Positions 1 to 8,395 of a stretch of DNA of 64,000 bases are shown here, piece after piece. The notes under the pieces are model-generated. The model saw only the letters and a list, made by a program, of their open reading frames with translations. It was not told the DNA's origin and searched no databases. The DNA comes from Metabacillus niabensis (lineage in GTDB: Bacteria > Bacillota > Bacilli > Bacillales > Bacillaceae). The stretch's first letter is position 1; each line of letters opens with the position of its first letter. The position numbers and the translations under genes are program-made. Where the stretch lies: NCBI RefSeq assembly GCF_020524345.1, contig NZ_JAIVLH010000019.1, positions 1-64,000 of the forward strand. The letters are read 5' to 3'.

Positions 1-12
1 TAAACTGAATTT

Positions 13-91
13 GAGTCATAATTAATTCCTCCACAAGGTTTTTCGTCGCTGATAACCATTGTGACCAAAAGGAATTAATTTGACTCTTTTT
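13..91 (+). terminator. large imperfect hairpin with T-run
   Basis: An inverted repeat pairs 13-30 with 70-86, about 17 bp with one bulge, and a run of T follows (85-91). It looks like the terminator of a gene that ends just left of the window. The roughly 40-nt loop is unusually long, so it could instead be a degraded repeat element. Confidence 0.45.
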
Positions 92-120
92 GTATTTACA
101 CAATTATATGGACTTAATCC

Positions 121-308
121 CGAGACCAAATGAAATGTCTTTCATCAGGAGTATGAAAGACAAAAGGAGGGCCGAGACCAAATAAAATGTCTTTCATCAG
201 GAGTATGAAAGACAAAAGTAAGAACGAGACCAAATGAAATGTCTATCACCCAAAGTATGAAAGTCAAAACAAAAGAACACCCCCTCACCAATGTGCATGA
301 AAGACAAA
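121..308. repeat. 52-bp palindromic tandem repeat array, 3-4 copies
   Basis: Units begin at 121, 173 and 225, exactly 52 bp apart, with a degenerate fourth unit to about 308. Each unit carries the inverted repeat GTCTTTCAT/ATGAAAGAC around a 7-nt loop (137-161, 189-213, and a degraded copy from 241). The linker is conserved in the first three units and reads roughly CGAGACCAAATGAAAT. The same palindrome and the same 52-bp period recur at 18331-18976 with a different linker. The rest of the 1-439 non-coding stretch holds only the hairpin to the left and the prkA promoter to the right. Confidence 0.9.
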
Positions 309-356
309 TCAAAATTGCTCCTCTTAAAAAGATTCAACCTTTTTCCCTCCAATGAA

Positions 357-385
357 GAATGTTAAAGGACATCCTCGCATAAAGT
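357..385 (+). promoter_or_regulatory. candidate sigma-E promoter of prkA
   Basis: The -35-like GAATGTT (357-363) and the -10-like CATAAAGT (378-385) are separated by 14 nt, the spacing of sigma-E promoters in sporulating Bacillus (family knowledge; -10 consensus near CATACAnT). The elements show one and two deviations from consensus. A better match stands before spoVR at 47027-47055. Confidence 0.5.
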
Positions 386-439
386 GTATTAAACTGCACG
401 AGTTAGTCACAAGTACGACCAATGATGAAGGAGGTCCTT

Positions 440-2335
440 ATGGATATCTTAAAAAAAATTGAAAAGTACAGGGAAGATGAACAGCGCTTAAAGTGGGAAG
501 GAACCTTCGTAGAATATTTGGAGATTGTCAAAGAGAAGCCGTGGGTTGCCCAATCAGCACATTCCAGGGTTTACAATATGATAAAAGATGCTGGAATTGA
601 AGAAGTTGAAGGGAAACGTACTTATAAGTTTTTTGATCATCAGCTATATGGATTAGAAGATGCTCTTGAAAGATTGGTGGAAGAATATTTTCACCCTGCT
701 GCCAAACGACTGGATGTTAGAAAGCGGATCTTGCTCTTAATGGGTCCGGTAAGTGGTGGTAAATCTACATTGGTAACAATGTTAAAAAGAGGGTTGGAGT
801 CGTATTCGTTAACTGACCGCGGTGCAGTGTATGCGATTAAAGGTTGTCCAATGCATGAAGATCCGCTTCATTTAATTCCACATCATTTACGTGAAGATTT
901 TTATGATGAATACGGAATTCGAATTGAAGGTAACTTATCACCTCTAAATGTGATGCGATTAGAGCAAGAATATGGCGGACGTATTGAAGATGTTCGCGTT
1001 GAGAGAGTCTTCCTATCTGAAGATAAACGTACTGGTATCGGTACCTTCAGCCCATCAGATCCAAAGTCACAGGATATTGCTGATTTAACTGGAAGCATCG
1101 ACTTCTCAACCATTGCAGAATATGGTTCTGAGTCTGATCCCCGTGCCTACCGTTTTGATGGGGAATTAAACAAAGCGAACCGCGGGATGATGGAGTTCCA
1201 AGAGATGTTAAAATGTGATGAGAAGTTTTTATGGCATTTACTTTCTCTTACACAGGAAGGGAATTTCAAAGCAGGTCGATTTGCATTAATCTCAGCTGAT
1301 GAGCTTATTGTGGCACATACGAATGAAACTGAGTATCGCTCGTTTATTTCAAACAAAAAGAACGAAGCCCTTCATTCGCGGATTATCGTTATGCCGGTTC
1401 CATACAATCTGAAGGTCACGGAAGAAGAGCGTATTTATGAAAAAATGATCTCCGAGAGTGATGTGTCAGATGTTCATATTGCCCCACATACGTTGAAGGT
1501 AGCTGCTATGTTCACGATCTTAACGCGCTTAAAAGAACCAAAGCGTGGAGATATCGATCTAGTGAAGAAAATGAGATTGTATGATGGAGAAAGTGTGGAA
1601 GGCTTTAACTCTGTTGATGTGAATGAGCTTAGAAAAGAATACAATGATGAGGGTATGTCCGGTATTGACCCGCGTTATGTCATCAATCGTATTTCTTCTA
1701 CCATTATTCGTAAAGAAGTACCATCTATTAATGCTCTGGATGTATTAAGAGCACTAAAAGAAGGTCTTGATCAGCATGCCTCTATTTCAAATGAAGATCG
1801 TGAAAGATACTTAAACTTCATTTCGGTGGCACGTCAGCTTTATGATGATATGGCGAAAAAAGAAGTTCAAAAAGCATTTGTATATTCATATGAAGAGTCT
1901 GCTAAAACGCTTATGGACAATTATCTGGATAATGTCGAAGCCTATTGTAATAAAAATAAACTTCGTGATCCTTTAACTGGTGAAGAAATGAATCCAGATG
2001 AAAAATTAATGAGATCCATTGAGGAGCAAATTGGCATTTCAGAAAATGCGAAAAAGGCATTCCGTGAAGAAATCTTAATCCGAATTTCTGCTTATGCTAG
2101 AAAAGGAAAACGATTTGATTACAATTCACATGAGCGCTTACGAGAAGCGATTCAAAAGAAACTATTTGCAGACTTAAAAGATGTAGTGAAAATAACAACA
2201 TCATCGAAAACACCAGACGAGCAACAGCTTAAGAAAGTTAACGAAGTTGTCGCACGCCTCATTGATGAGCACGGCTACAACTCAAACTCTGCAAATGATT
2301 TACTTCGCTATGTCGGAAGCTTATTAAACCGATAA
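440..2335 (+). CDS. prkA: PrkA AAA+ serine kinase/protease-like protein
   Basis: PrkA is a cytoplasmic AAA+ protein described as a serine protein kinase and, in later work, as an ATP-dependent protease that promotes sporulation. The product is near identical to B. subtilis PrkA. The P-loop (GPVSGGKST) lies at residues 102-110, followed by the AAA core and a conserved C-terminal PrkA domain. I chose ATG 440 because a strong ribosome site, AAGGAGGT at 428-435, precedes it. That start gives 631 aa, the B. subtilis length; the in-frame ATG at 422 would sit upstream of that site. A sigma-E-like promoter lies at 357-385 and a terminator at 2360-2390. In Gram-negatives the homologues of prkA, yhbH and spoVR (yeaG, yeaH, ycgB) are functionally linked. 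Confidence 0.97.
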   Translation: MDILKKIEKYREDEQRLKWEGTFVEYLEIVKEKPWVAQSAHSRVYNMIKDAGIEEVEGKRTYKFFDHQLYGLEDALERLVEEYFHPAAKRLDVRKRILLLMGPVSGGKSTLVTMLKRGLESYSLTDRGAVYAIKGCPMHEDPLHLIPHHLREDFYDEYGIRIEGNLSPLNVMRLEQEYGGRIEDVRVERVFLSEDKRTGIGTFSPSDPKSQDIADLTGSIDFSTIAEYGSESDPRAYRFDGELNKANRGMMEFQEMLKCDEKFLWHLLSLTQEGNFKAGRFALISADELIVAHTNETEYRSFISNKKNEALHSRIIVMPVPYNLKVTEEERIYEKMISESDVSDVHIAPHTLKVAAMFTILTRLKEPKRGDIDLVKKMRLYDGESVEGFNSVDVNELRKEYNDEGMSGIDPRYVINRISSTIIRKEVPSINALDVLRALKEGLDQHASISNEDRERYLNFISVARQLYDDMAKKEVQKAFVYSYEESAKTLMDNYLDNVEAYCNKNKLRDPLTGEEMNPDEKLMRSIEEQIGISENAKKAFREEILIRISAYARKGKRFDYNSHERLREAIQKKLFADLKDVVKITTSSKTPDEQQLKKVNEVVARLIDEHGYNSNSANDLLRYVGSLLNR

Positions 2336-2359
2336 ATATGTCCAACACCTCCCCATGCG

Positions 2360-2390
2360 GCTGGCAGAAACTTGTCAGCTTTTCTTTTTT
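2360..2390 (+). terminator. prkA terminator
   Basis: A 7-bp stem (2360-2366 with 2373-2379, one G-T pair) is followed by a T-rich tract to 2390, 25 nt after the prkA stop. Confidence 0.75.
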
Positions 2391-2419
2391 AAAGAGAGTG
2401 GCTGGAAAAGTTGGCAGAG

Positions 2420-2530
2420 TGGTCGAAATATGATCAAAAGTGGTTGATAAGTTTAGCGGAATGATCGAAATATCGTCCATCGGCGGAAAAAGAATGTTCA
2501 TGGTTGAAATGTTGTCCGCAATGAACGGAA
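2420..2530. repeat. three ~40-nt quasi-repeats
   Basis: Three similar blocks begin near 2421, 2463 and 2502. Each contains a variant of (A/G)TCGAAATATnnTC followed, in the last two, by a GGAAAAA stretch. They are degenerate and carry no coding signal. This may be a decayed intergenic repeat; I see no other function in 2391-2600. Confidence 0.3.
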
Positions 2531-2638
2531 AAACGAGTGTAATGGCTGATATCAGTAGGAGCTATCACCCTTAGTGCAAGTTTACCCGCAATGAAAAGCG
2601 GGAATATAAAGACAAATGTCACAAGAGGTGATAGACGA

Positions 2639-2797
2639 ATGAAAAAAGTTGTAAATACAATGGTACGTAACCAAAAAGATCTCGAAGAACAGTCAAAGAT
2701 GATGGAAAAAATGCAAACAAATAAACAAGTTAAAGAAGATGGTAAAATTCCAGATCCAATTCAATATGAAACGAATAGTAAAGAGAGTTCGCAGTAA
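2639..2797 (+). CDS. small hydrophilic protein, unknown
   Basis: This 52-aa ORF is Lys-, Met- and Gln-rich and has no membrane segment or recognised domain. ATG 2639 is preceded by AAGAGGTG (2623-2630) at an 8-nt spacing. A longer reading from 2591 lacks such a site. The rho-independent terminator overlaps the last codons, which supports a real single-gene transcript. The position between prkA and yhbH, which are adjacent in B. subtilis, makes it a local insertion. I do not recognise the family. A short basic, helical protein is the most that can be said. Confidence 0.65.
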   Translation: MKKVVNTMVRNQKDLEEQSKMMEKMQTNKQVKEDGKIPDPIQYETNSKESSQ

Positions 2798-2814
2798 ATG
2801 TAACTCTCTTTTTT
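2781..2814 (+). terminator. terminator overlapping the small ORF stop
   Basis: A perfect 9-bp stem (2781-2789 with 2802-2810) runs into a T-run. The stop codon lies in the loop. Confidence 0.85.
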
Positions 2815-3170
2815 GTACTATTAGATAGTATATAGTTTTTTATGGATGTCGTATAAGAAAAACTAAGGCTTTCGCCATTAGGGCTTAGCGACAAGCCAAG
2901 TTTTCTGAACTTGTCCAATATAGGTTTGGGACCTTGTCTTATTTTTAAAGATTACCGTTTTATTTTCTAAATTATTTGTCAATAAATCAAATCTTTCGCA
3001 TAGGATAGAGTAATCCACAGAAATCGACGGAGCTAGTACGTACCTATTTACTCATCCACGTTAATGTATGCTGATAATTTGAAAAATGTGACACTTATTT
3101 TTAAAACAAATGAAAAATGGCAAAACAAGGGCAATGAATTTAAAAAATTACCGGAGGGGGAATTGTTTAT
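2815..3170. other. non-coding leader region of yhbH
   Basis: No convincing gene was found in these 356 bases. An imperfect inverted repeat lies at about 2867-2890, and the stretch 2845-2915 resembles a Bacillus intergenic repeat from memory only. A short ORF starting at 3064 overlaps the start of yhbH in another frame and lacks a ribosome site. No consensus promoter was identified; a sigma-E-like CATAGGAT at 2999-3006 is weak. Confidence 0.3.
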
Positions 3171-4340
3171 ATGTCTAGTCAAGAACAAAACTTTGTTGTT
3201 TCACAAGAAGATTGGACCCTCCATCGCAAAGGCCATGATGATCAAACACGCCATCAAGAAAAAGTACAAGAAGCTATTCGTAACAACCTTCCAGACCTTA
3301 TCACAGAAGAAAGCATTGTCATGTCAAATGGGAAGGATGTAGTGAAAATTCCAATTCGTTCACTCGACGAATACAAAATCCGTTATAACTATGATAAAAA
3401 TAAGCATGTTGGTCAAGGCGATGGGGAGAGTCAGGTCGGTGATGTTGTTGCGAGAGATGGATCACAAGCAGATGCGAAGGGTCCCGGCAAAGGTCAGGGA
3501 GCAGGAGACCAAGCTGGAGAAGATTACTATGAAGCGGAAGTTTCCATATTAGAACTAGAAGCAGCCTTATTTAAGGAGTTAGAGCTTCCAAATTTAAAAC
3601 AAAAAGAGCGAGACAATATTGTCATTGAAAATATTGAGTTTAATGATATAAGACGAACCGGGTTAATGGGCAATGTTGATAAAAAACGTACCATGCTTTC
3701 TGCCTATAAACGGAATGCTATGGCAGGCAAGTCCAAATTCCATCCAATCTATCCTGAGGACTTAAAATTTAAAACATGGAATGAAGTGGTGAAACCGGAG
3801 TCCAAAGCCGTTGTGATCGCCATGATGGATACGAGCGGCTCGATGGGGTTATGGGAAAAATATATGGCACGAAGCTTTTTCTTCTGGATGACAAGATTCC
3901 TTAGAACAAAATATGAAAAAGTAGATATTGAATTTATTGCTCATCATACCGAAGCAAAAGTCGTATCAGAAGAGGATTTCTTTTCAAAAGGAGAAAGCGG
4001 AGGTACCATCTGTTCTTCAGCCTATCGAAAAGCACTTGAAGTCATTGAAGAGAAGTATAGTCCAGCAAGATATAATATTTATCCATTTCATTTCTCAGAC
4101 GGTGATAATTTAACATCAGATAACGCACGTTGTGTCAAACTTGTTGGCGAGCTTATGAAGGTTTCAAATATTTTTGGTTATGGAGAGGTCAATCAGTACA
4201 ACCGTCACTCAACCCTAATGTCCGCATATAAAAATATTAATGATGAGAATTTCCGCTATTATATCCTCAAACAAAAAGCAGATGTTTTCCAAGCGATGAA
4301 AAGTTTCTTTAGGAAAGAAGAAAACGAAATGTATGCTTAA
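3171..4340 (+). CDS. yhbH: YhbH, VWA-domain sporulation protein
   Basis: The product has 389 aa and is highly similar to B. subtilis YhbH (DUF444), a mother-cell protein of unknown biochemistry made under sigma-E and linked to PrkA. The C-terminal half is a von Willebrand A domain with a MIDAS-like DTSGS at residues 220-224. A Gly-rich, low-complexity linker lies near residues 84-118. GGAGGGG (3152-3158) precedes ATG 3171. The E. coli homologue YeaH works with YeaG (PrkA), so this protein probably acts with the prkA product despite the small gene between them. A terminator follows directly. Confidence 0.96.
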   Translation: MSSQEQNFVVSQEDWTLHRKGHDDQTRHQEKVQEAIRNNLPDLITEESIVMSNGKDVVKIPIRSLDEYKIRYNYDKNKHVGQGDGESQVGDVVARDGSQADAKGPGKGQGAGDQAGEDYYEAEVSILELEAALFKELELPNLKQKERDNIVIENIEFNDIRRTGLMGNVDKKRTMLSAYKRNAMAGKSKFHPIYPEDLKFKTWNEVVKPESKAVVIAMMDTSGSMGLWEKYMARSFFFWMTRFLRTKYEKVDIEFIAHHTEAKVVSEEDFFSKGESGGTICSSAYRKALEVIEEKYSPARYNIYPFHFSDGDNLTSDNARCVKLVGELMKVSNIFGYGEVNQYNRHSTLMSAYKNINDENFRYYILKQKADVFQAMKSFFRKEENEMYA

Positions 4341-4342
4341 AC

Positions 4343-4371
4343 AAAAAGCCCCTGTGAATTGGGGCTTTTTT
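4343..4371 (+). terminator. yhbH terminator
   Basis: A stem of about 10 bp (AAAAAGCCCC at 4343-4352 with GGGGCTTTTT at 4361-4370) runs into a T-run. It lies between convergent genes and could also serve the AraC gene on the minus strand, since A-runs flank both sides. Confidence 0.9.
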
Positions 4372-4412
4372 TAATGGGTTTAATGCTTTCTCGTGAATAT
4401 CAGCCTATATAT

Positions 4413-5321
4413 TCACCCTTCCATTGAATTCTCCTTCACACGTTTTATATCATCTCGTGGTGGAAGACCAAACATACGGGCATATTCCCGACTGAATTGT
4501 GATTGGCTTTCGTATCCAACTCGAAATGCAATGTCAGTGATATCTGTCGAATCGGCTAACAACATGCGTCTTGCTTCTTGGAGTCTCAATTGTTTTTGGA
4601 ACTGAATGGGGCTCATAGCCGTAACTTCTTTAAAGTTCCGATGAAGTGAGGCAACACTCATATTCGCAATCTCTGCAAGCTCATGGATTTTAAACGAATT
4701 TTCATAGTGATTCATGATAAATTCAATCACATCTCTAATTCGATTGCCTTTGCTTCCCTCAATTGCCATTTGTTCAATAGCTTCTCCAAGAGGACCTTGT
4801 ACGATCCAATAAAGAATTTCCTTCGTGAATAATGGAGCAAGTGCCGGGATGTGTTTAGGATTTTCCAGCAATCGTACTAATCTAATGACCGCATCTAATA
4901 GAAAAGGCTCTGTTTTACTGACAAACATAGCACGTTTGGCGTTTTTCCCCTTTCCTATCCGAATGTCAACGTCACTCAAAACATCTAAGATTTGGCTAGG
5001 TGTAAACTCAAGTTTAACAGCCAAATAAGGAATGTCAGATGAAGCTTTTACAACTTGTCCGGTAACAGGCAGGTCAACAGATGCAACTATATAATGATCA
5101 GAACCATACCTAAAGTGTTCATCCGCTAACAATACTTCCTTCTCACCTTGTACGATTATGCAAAAGGATGTTTCATTCACTCTTGCAATCGGTTCGGAAA
5201 CACTTGATTCACGTATTAAAAATAAAGACGGGATGTCAGTAGGATGAACCCCATCCAGCACTGTAAAACGTTCAATGAGTTTGGCTAGTTCGTTCTGCTG
5301 TATGTAGATTTCCTCGGTCAT
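4413..5321 (-). CDS. AraC-family regulator (AraC_N type)
   Basis: This 302-aa regulator has an N-terminal AraC-type ligand domain (about residues 1-190) and a C-terminal double helix-turn-helix AraC domain (about 195-300, including the second-helix motif IAFRVGYESQSQFSREY). I chose ATG 5321 because it has AGGAG 8 nt upstream; the GTG start at 5351 has no ribosome site. It is divergent from an aldo/keto reductase gene, the usual arrangement for this AraC subfamily, and the shared 195-bp gap holds two direct repeats that look like its operator. It probably activates the reductase. The inducer is unknown. Confidence 0.9.
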   Translation of the reverse strand: MTEEIYIQQNELAKLIERFTVLDGVHPTDIPSLFLIRESSVSEPIARVNETSFCIIVQGEKEVLLADEHFRYGSDHYIVASVDLPVTGQVVKASSDIPYLAVKLEFTPSQILDVLSDVDIRIGKGKNAKRAMFVSKTEPFLLDAVIRLVRLLENPKHIPALAPLFTKEILYWIVQGPLGEAIEQMAIEGSKGNRIRDVIEFIMNHYENSFKIHELAEIANMSVASLHRNFKEVTAMSPIQFQKQLRLQEARRMLLADSTDITDIAFRVGYESQSQFSREYARMFGLPPRDDIKRVKENSMEG

Positions 5322-5385
5322 GTCGAATTCTCCTATAGATGTAATAGTCACATTCTAGCTTACACTTGCCGATCATGTAAACAGG

Positions 5386-5422
5386 CCTGATAGGATTAGG
5401 CAAAAACTTGATAGGATTGCGA
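5386..5422 (+). promoter_or_regulatory. direct-repeat operator of the AraC regulator
   Basis: TGATAGGATT occurs twice in the same orientation, at 5388-5397 and 5409-5418, a 21-bp step (two helical turns). Similar flanking bases extend each unit. Tandem half-sites at this spacing are typical of AraC-family activators. They lie about 100 bp before the reductase start. Confidence 0.65.
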
Positions 5423-5516
5423 TACCGCTTTCTTTTCACTTTGTTGCATAATAAAGAAAGACTTGATGCTCAATTAATTTTAAAGGCTAGATTTTAAAAA
5501 AGTGAGGGTGATGAAC

Positions 5517-6497
5517 ATGGAATATGTAAAACTTGGAAACACAGGTTTGGATGTATCCCGATTATGTCTGGGATGTATGGGGTTTGGGGACGCCAGCAAA
5601 TGGATTCACCAATGGGTTCTTAATGAAGAAAACTCCCGCACCGTTATAAAAAAAGCACTTGAGTTGGGGATTAACTTTTTTGATACAGCAAATGTGTACT
5701 CTCTTGGGACAAGTGAGGAATATCTTGGGCGTGCACTTAAGGAATATGCGAATCGTGATGAAGTAGTAATCGCAACTAAAGTTCACGGGCAAATGCATAA
5801 AGGTCCAAACGGGTCCGGACTTTCCCGAAAAGCCATTATGAGTGAAATGGATAAAAGTCTTAAGAGGTTGGAAACTGATTATGTGGACCTTTATATCATC
5901 CACCGATGGGATTACCATACACCGATTGAAGAAACAATGGAAGCATTGCATGATGTTGTGAAGGCTGGAAAAGCAAGATACATCGGTGCCTCGGCTATGT
6001 TTGCCTGGCAATTCCAAAAAGCATTACATGTAGCAGAAATACATGGATGGACTAAGTTTGTGTCCATGCAAAATCATTTAAACCTCATTTACCGTGAAGA
6101 GGAGCGGGAGATGCTTCCACTTTGTACGGAAGAAGGAATTGGGGTAACACCATATAGCCCGCTCGCATCAGGAAGATTAACACGTGATTGGTCGGAAACA
6201 ACTCATCGTTCCGAAACAGATCAAATTCAAAAATCTAAATATGATGCAACCGCTGATGCAGATCGACTTGTAGTTGAACGAGTTGCAGCCATCGCAGAAA
6301 AATATGGTGTTCCACGCAGCTATATTGCACTTGCCTGGTTACTACAGAAAGAAACCGTATCATCTCCAATTATTGGTGCTACAAAAATATCGCATCTTGA
6401 AGATGCCGTAAGTGCACTACCTATAAAGTTAACAACGGAAGATGTTGCGTTTTTGGAAGAACCATATGTCCCACACTCAATTGTTGGACATTATTAA
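5517..6497 (+). CDS. aldo/keto reductase (YajO-like)
   Basis: This 326-aa NADPH-dependent aldo/keto reductase has the AKR catalytic tetrad: Asp56, Tyr61, Lys88 and His129. The C-terminal NADP-binding signature (PIIGATKISHLEDAV) is present. Among three in-frame starts (5502 GTG, 5511 ATG, 5517 ATG) only 5517 is spaced correctly, 6 nt after GAGGGTG. By sequence it belongs with the YajO group, whose members reduce aldehydes. It is divergent from an AraC regulator and probably under its control. The physiological substrate cannot be told from sequence. A long hairpin follows. Confidence 0.92.
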   Translation: MEYVKLGNTGLDVSRLCLGCMGFGDASKWIHQWVLNEENSRTVIKKALELGINFFDTANVYSLGTSEEYLGRALKEYANRDEVVIATKVHGQMHKGPNGSGLSRKAIMSEMDKSLKRLETDYVDLYIIHRWDYHTPIEETMEALHDVVKAGKARYIGASAMFAWQFQKALHVAEIHGWTKFVSMQNHLNLIYREEEREMLPLCTEEGIGVTPYSPLASGRLTRDWSETTHRSETDQIQKSKYDATADADRLVVERVAAIAEKYGVPRSYIALAWLLQKETVSSPIIGATKISHLEDAVSALPIKLTTEDVAFLEEPYVPHSIVGHY

Positions 6498-6512
6498 GTA
6501 TTGAACAATAAA

Positions 6513-6545
6513 GATAATCTGTTCATTCTTCATGAGCAGATTATC
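6513..6545. terminator. aldo/keto reductase terminator hairpin
   Basis: A 14-bp stem with one G-T pair (6513-6526 with 6532-6545) is followed by a weak T-rich tract on the plus strand. Confidence 0.65.
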
Positions 6546-6610
6546 ATTTAAAAGTAAAATGTAGTACTTGGATTGTAATCATTCATTGTAAGAAAGAGAG
6601 GTTTTGTCCG

Positions 6611-7159
6611 ATGAGTTCCTTTTTTATTATAAGAATGCAAAAATTGAAAGCTTCTGATATTCAAGAAGTTCAATTCCACAATCAACAAGGGATGGAAAGT
6701 ATAAACTATGACCTGGTCAATAAGAGAAAAATAGATTATATAAAAGCAGTGGAAAGGAGAATAGAGCAAGCTGTCTTGACCAAAAAGAAAATACGGAGAG
6801 ATGCAGTGAGACTATGTGAATTTCTCATCACATCTGAAAGCAAGTTCATTGAGAACCTATCAGTCAAAAATAAAAAGAGATTTTTTATAAAAGCCTTGGA
6901 ATTTCTACAAGAAAAGTATGGAGCTGAGAATATCATTTATGCCAGTGTTCATAACGATGAAAAACCTCCTCATATGCACGTTGGACTTGTGCCAATTACG
7001 GAAGATTATAGACTTAATGCGAATCATATATTTTCGAGGTTAAACTTGGCCATGCTTCAAGATGATATTCTTAACCATATGAATGAAGAAGGATTCAACT
7101 TGAAACGTTCAGTTTCGAGTAAACAGGAAAATATAGCTGTTTCGAGCTCACTTTTTTAA
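6611..7159 (+). pseudogene. truncated MobV (Pre/Mob) relaxase
   Basis: The 182-aa reading frame matches the N-terminal domain of plasmid recombination/mobilisation (Pre/Mob, MobV) relaxases. These nick plasmid DNA at oriT. It keeps the start (FFIIRMQKLKASD), the INYDLVN block at residues 31-37, and the HUH metal motif (His121, His123, with His114 before it). Full-length family members have about 400 aa; the C-terminal half is missing, and a short segment around residue 28 is also shorter than usual. No oriT, replication gene or flanking repeat was found. I take it as a chromosomal relic of a plasmid or mobilisable element. A functional mini-relaxase is possible but unlikely. Confidence 0.75.
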
Positions 7160-7373
7160 GAAGGACATTTATTTAAAAGGATTAGGCGCGTTGGCAGAAC
7201 AACACGTCTTTTTGTGTGCTGCTTAACATATATTTAATTGGATATAACTGTTAAAATAGTGGTGGGGTTTTGGCAAATGTCCTTAAAGTAATGAACCGAA
7301 CGATAAATCAAGATTATCAGACTGTAATGTTTAACAAGTTAAAGGAAACCTAATTTAAATAGGGGTGTTGTAC

Positions 7374-8135
7374 GTGAGAATACTTGTTACTGGTTCAACT
7401 GGAAAACTAGGTTCTGCCTTACTTAATCAACTAGAAAGCTCTGATTATCAAATTAAATTAACTTCTAGAAGTAAGCCTGAGAGAATTGGAAATGGTGAAT
7501 GGGTTTATAGTGATTTATTGTCAGGTGAAGGTTTAGAGGAAGCCGTAAAAGATGTAGATGTAATAATCCATGCAGCAACAAGCCCTGTTAAGCATTCAAA
7601 AATCGTTGAAGTTTCAGGTTTTAAAGAATTCTTAGGGAAAATGCAACACATAAAAAATATGATCTATCCTTCAATTGTTGGAATCGATGATATACCATTT
7701 ACCTATTATCAGCAAAAACTAAAAGCAGAAGAGTTGCTTAAAAACAGCGCTATCCCACACACAATTGTACGCTCCACACAGTTCCACCATTTTATCGAAA
7801 ATATATTTCTATCAAAACCTTTCTTTAATAGATATATAGTCCCCGGGAACTTTAAATTTCAAAGTGTTGATGTAAATGAATTTGCAAAACATCTTATAAG
7901 CTTAGTGGAAAAAGATCCACAAGGAAGAATAGGAGATTTTGCAGGGCCAGAAATTTTAACATTAAAAGAAATGGCTGAACAGAAAATCAAAATCAATAAT
8001 GAGTCAAATAAAGTTTTAAGCATATCTTTACCAGGCAAACTATCCAAATCTTTTTCTGATGGAAAAAACACGAATCCTTTTCGAAAACTTGAGGGAATTT
8101 CATTTGAGGAGTATTTAAGGGACAAGGTAAAATGA
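7374..8135 (+). CDS. NAD(P)-binding SDR/NmrA-like oxidoreductase
   Basis: This 253-aa protein has an N-terminal Rossmann motif (TGSTGKLG, residues 6-13) of the atypical short-chain dehydrogenase/NmrA type. The middle contains a short YYQQKLKAEELL block resembling the YxxxK helix. GTG 7374 lies about 6 nt after AGGGGTG (7362-7368); the track start at 7365 overlaps that site. Such proteins act as NAD(P)H-dependent reductases or redox sensors, and the substrate is unknown. The 214 bases upstream carry no gene. Confidence 0.82.
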   Translation: MRILVTGSTGKLGSALLNQLESSDYQIKLTSRSKPERIGNGEWVYSDLLSGEGLEEAVKDVDVIIHAATSPVKHSKIVEVSGFKEFLGKMQHIKNMIYPSIVGIDDIPFTYYQQKLKAEELLKNSAIPHTIVRSTQFHHFIENIFLSKPFFNRYIVPGNFKFQSVDVNEFAKHLISLVEKDPQGRIGDFAGPEILTLKEMAEQKIKINNESNKVLSISLPGKLSKSFSDGKNTNPFRKLEGISFEEYLRDKVK

Positions 8136-8236
8136 AAGAATGTAAATTAAAAAGGAACGAAGCCCTTTTTAAGTAACTGAAACCTATCGCGTTTAAATAC
8201 GTATAAGTATTAAGCACAAAAAAGGCGGTGGAAGTG

Positions 8237-8326
8237 ATGAGTTTCACTTCATGGTTTGCAGTAGCTATTGGGGTTGCAGTTGCAATAGGTTTGTTTGATA
8301 GTAGATCAAAAAAGAAGAAAAGATAA
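8237..8326 (+). CDS. 29-aa single-pass membrane peptide
   Basis: A 29-codon ORF encodes one hydrophobic helix (residues 5-20: SWFAVAIGVAVAIGLF) followed by a basic tail (DSRSKKKKR). ATG 8237 has GGCGGTGG 5 nt upstream. A terminator starts 6 nt after the stop, so the unit looks complete. Positive-inside charge suggests the C-terminus is cytoplasmic. Sequence and layout recall small Bacillus membrane peptides, but I recognise no named family. Confidence 0.6.
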   Translation: MSFTSWFAVAIGVAVAIGLFDSRSKKKKR

Positions 8327-8332
8327 AAAGGG

Positions 8333-8355
8333 CACTCGAAAATTGAGTGTTTTTT
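8333..8355 (+). terminator. terminator of the 29-aa gene
   Basis: CACTC/GAGTG stem (8333-8337 with 8345-8349) with an A-rich loop and a following T-run (8350-8355). Confidence 0.7.
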
Positions 8356-8395
8356 CTATTGAGTAAAATGATTCGTTTTAAGGAGCTGTTATATC

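Noticed and set aside
3064-3342. 92-aa ORF overlapping the start of yhbH
   Set aside because: Overlaps a highly conserved gene by 172 nt in another frame and lacks a ribosome site.
5562-6017. 151-aa antisense ORF in the aldo/keto reductase gene
   Set aside because: Shadow frame; the plus-strand product has all catalytic residues.
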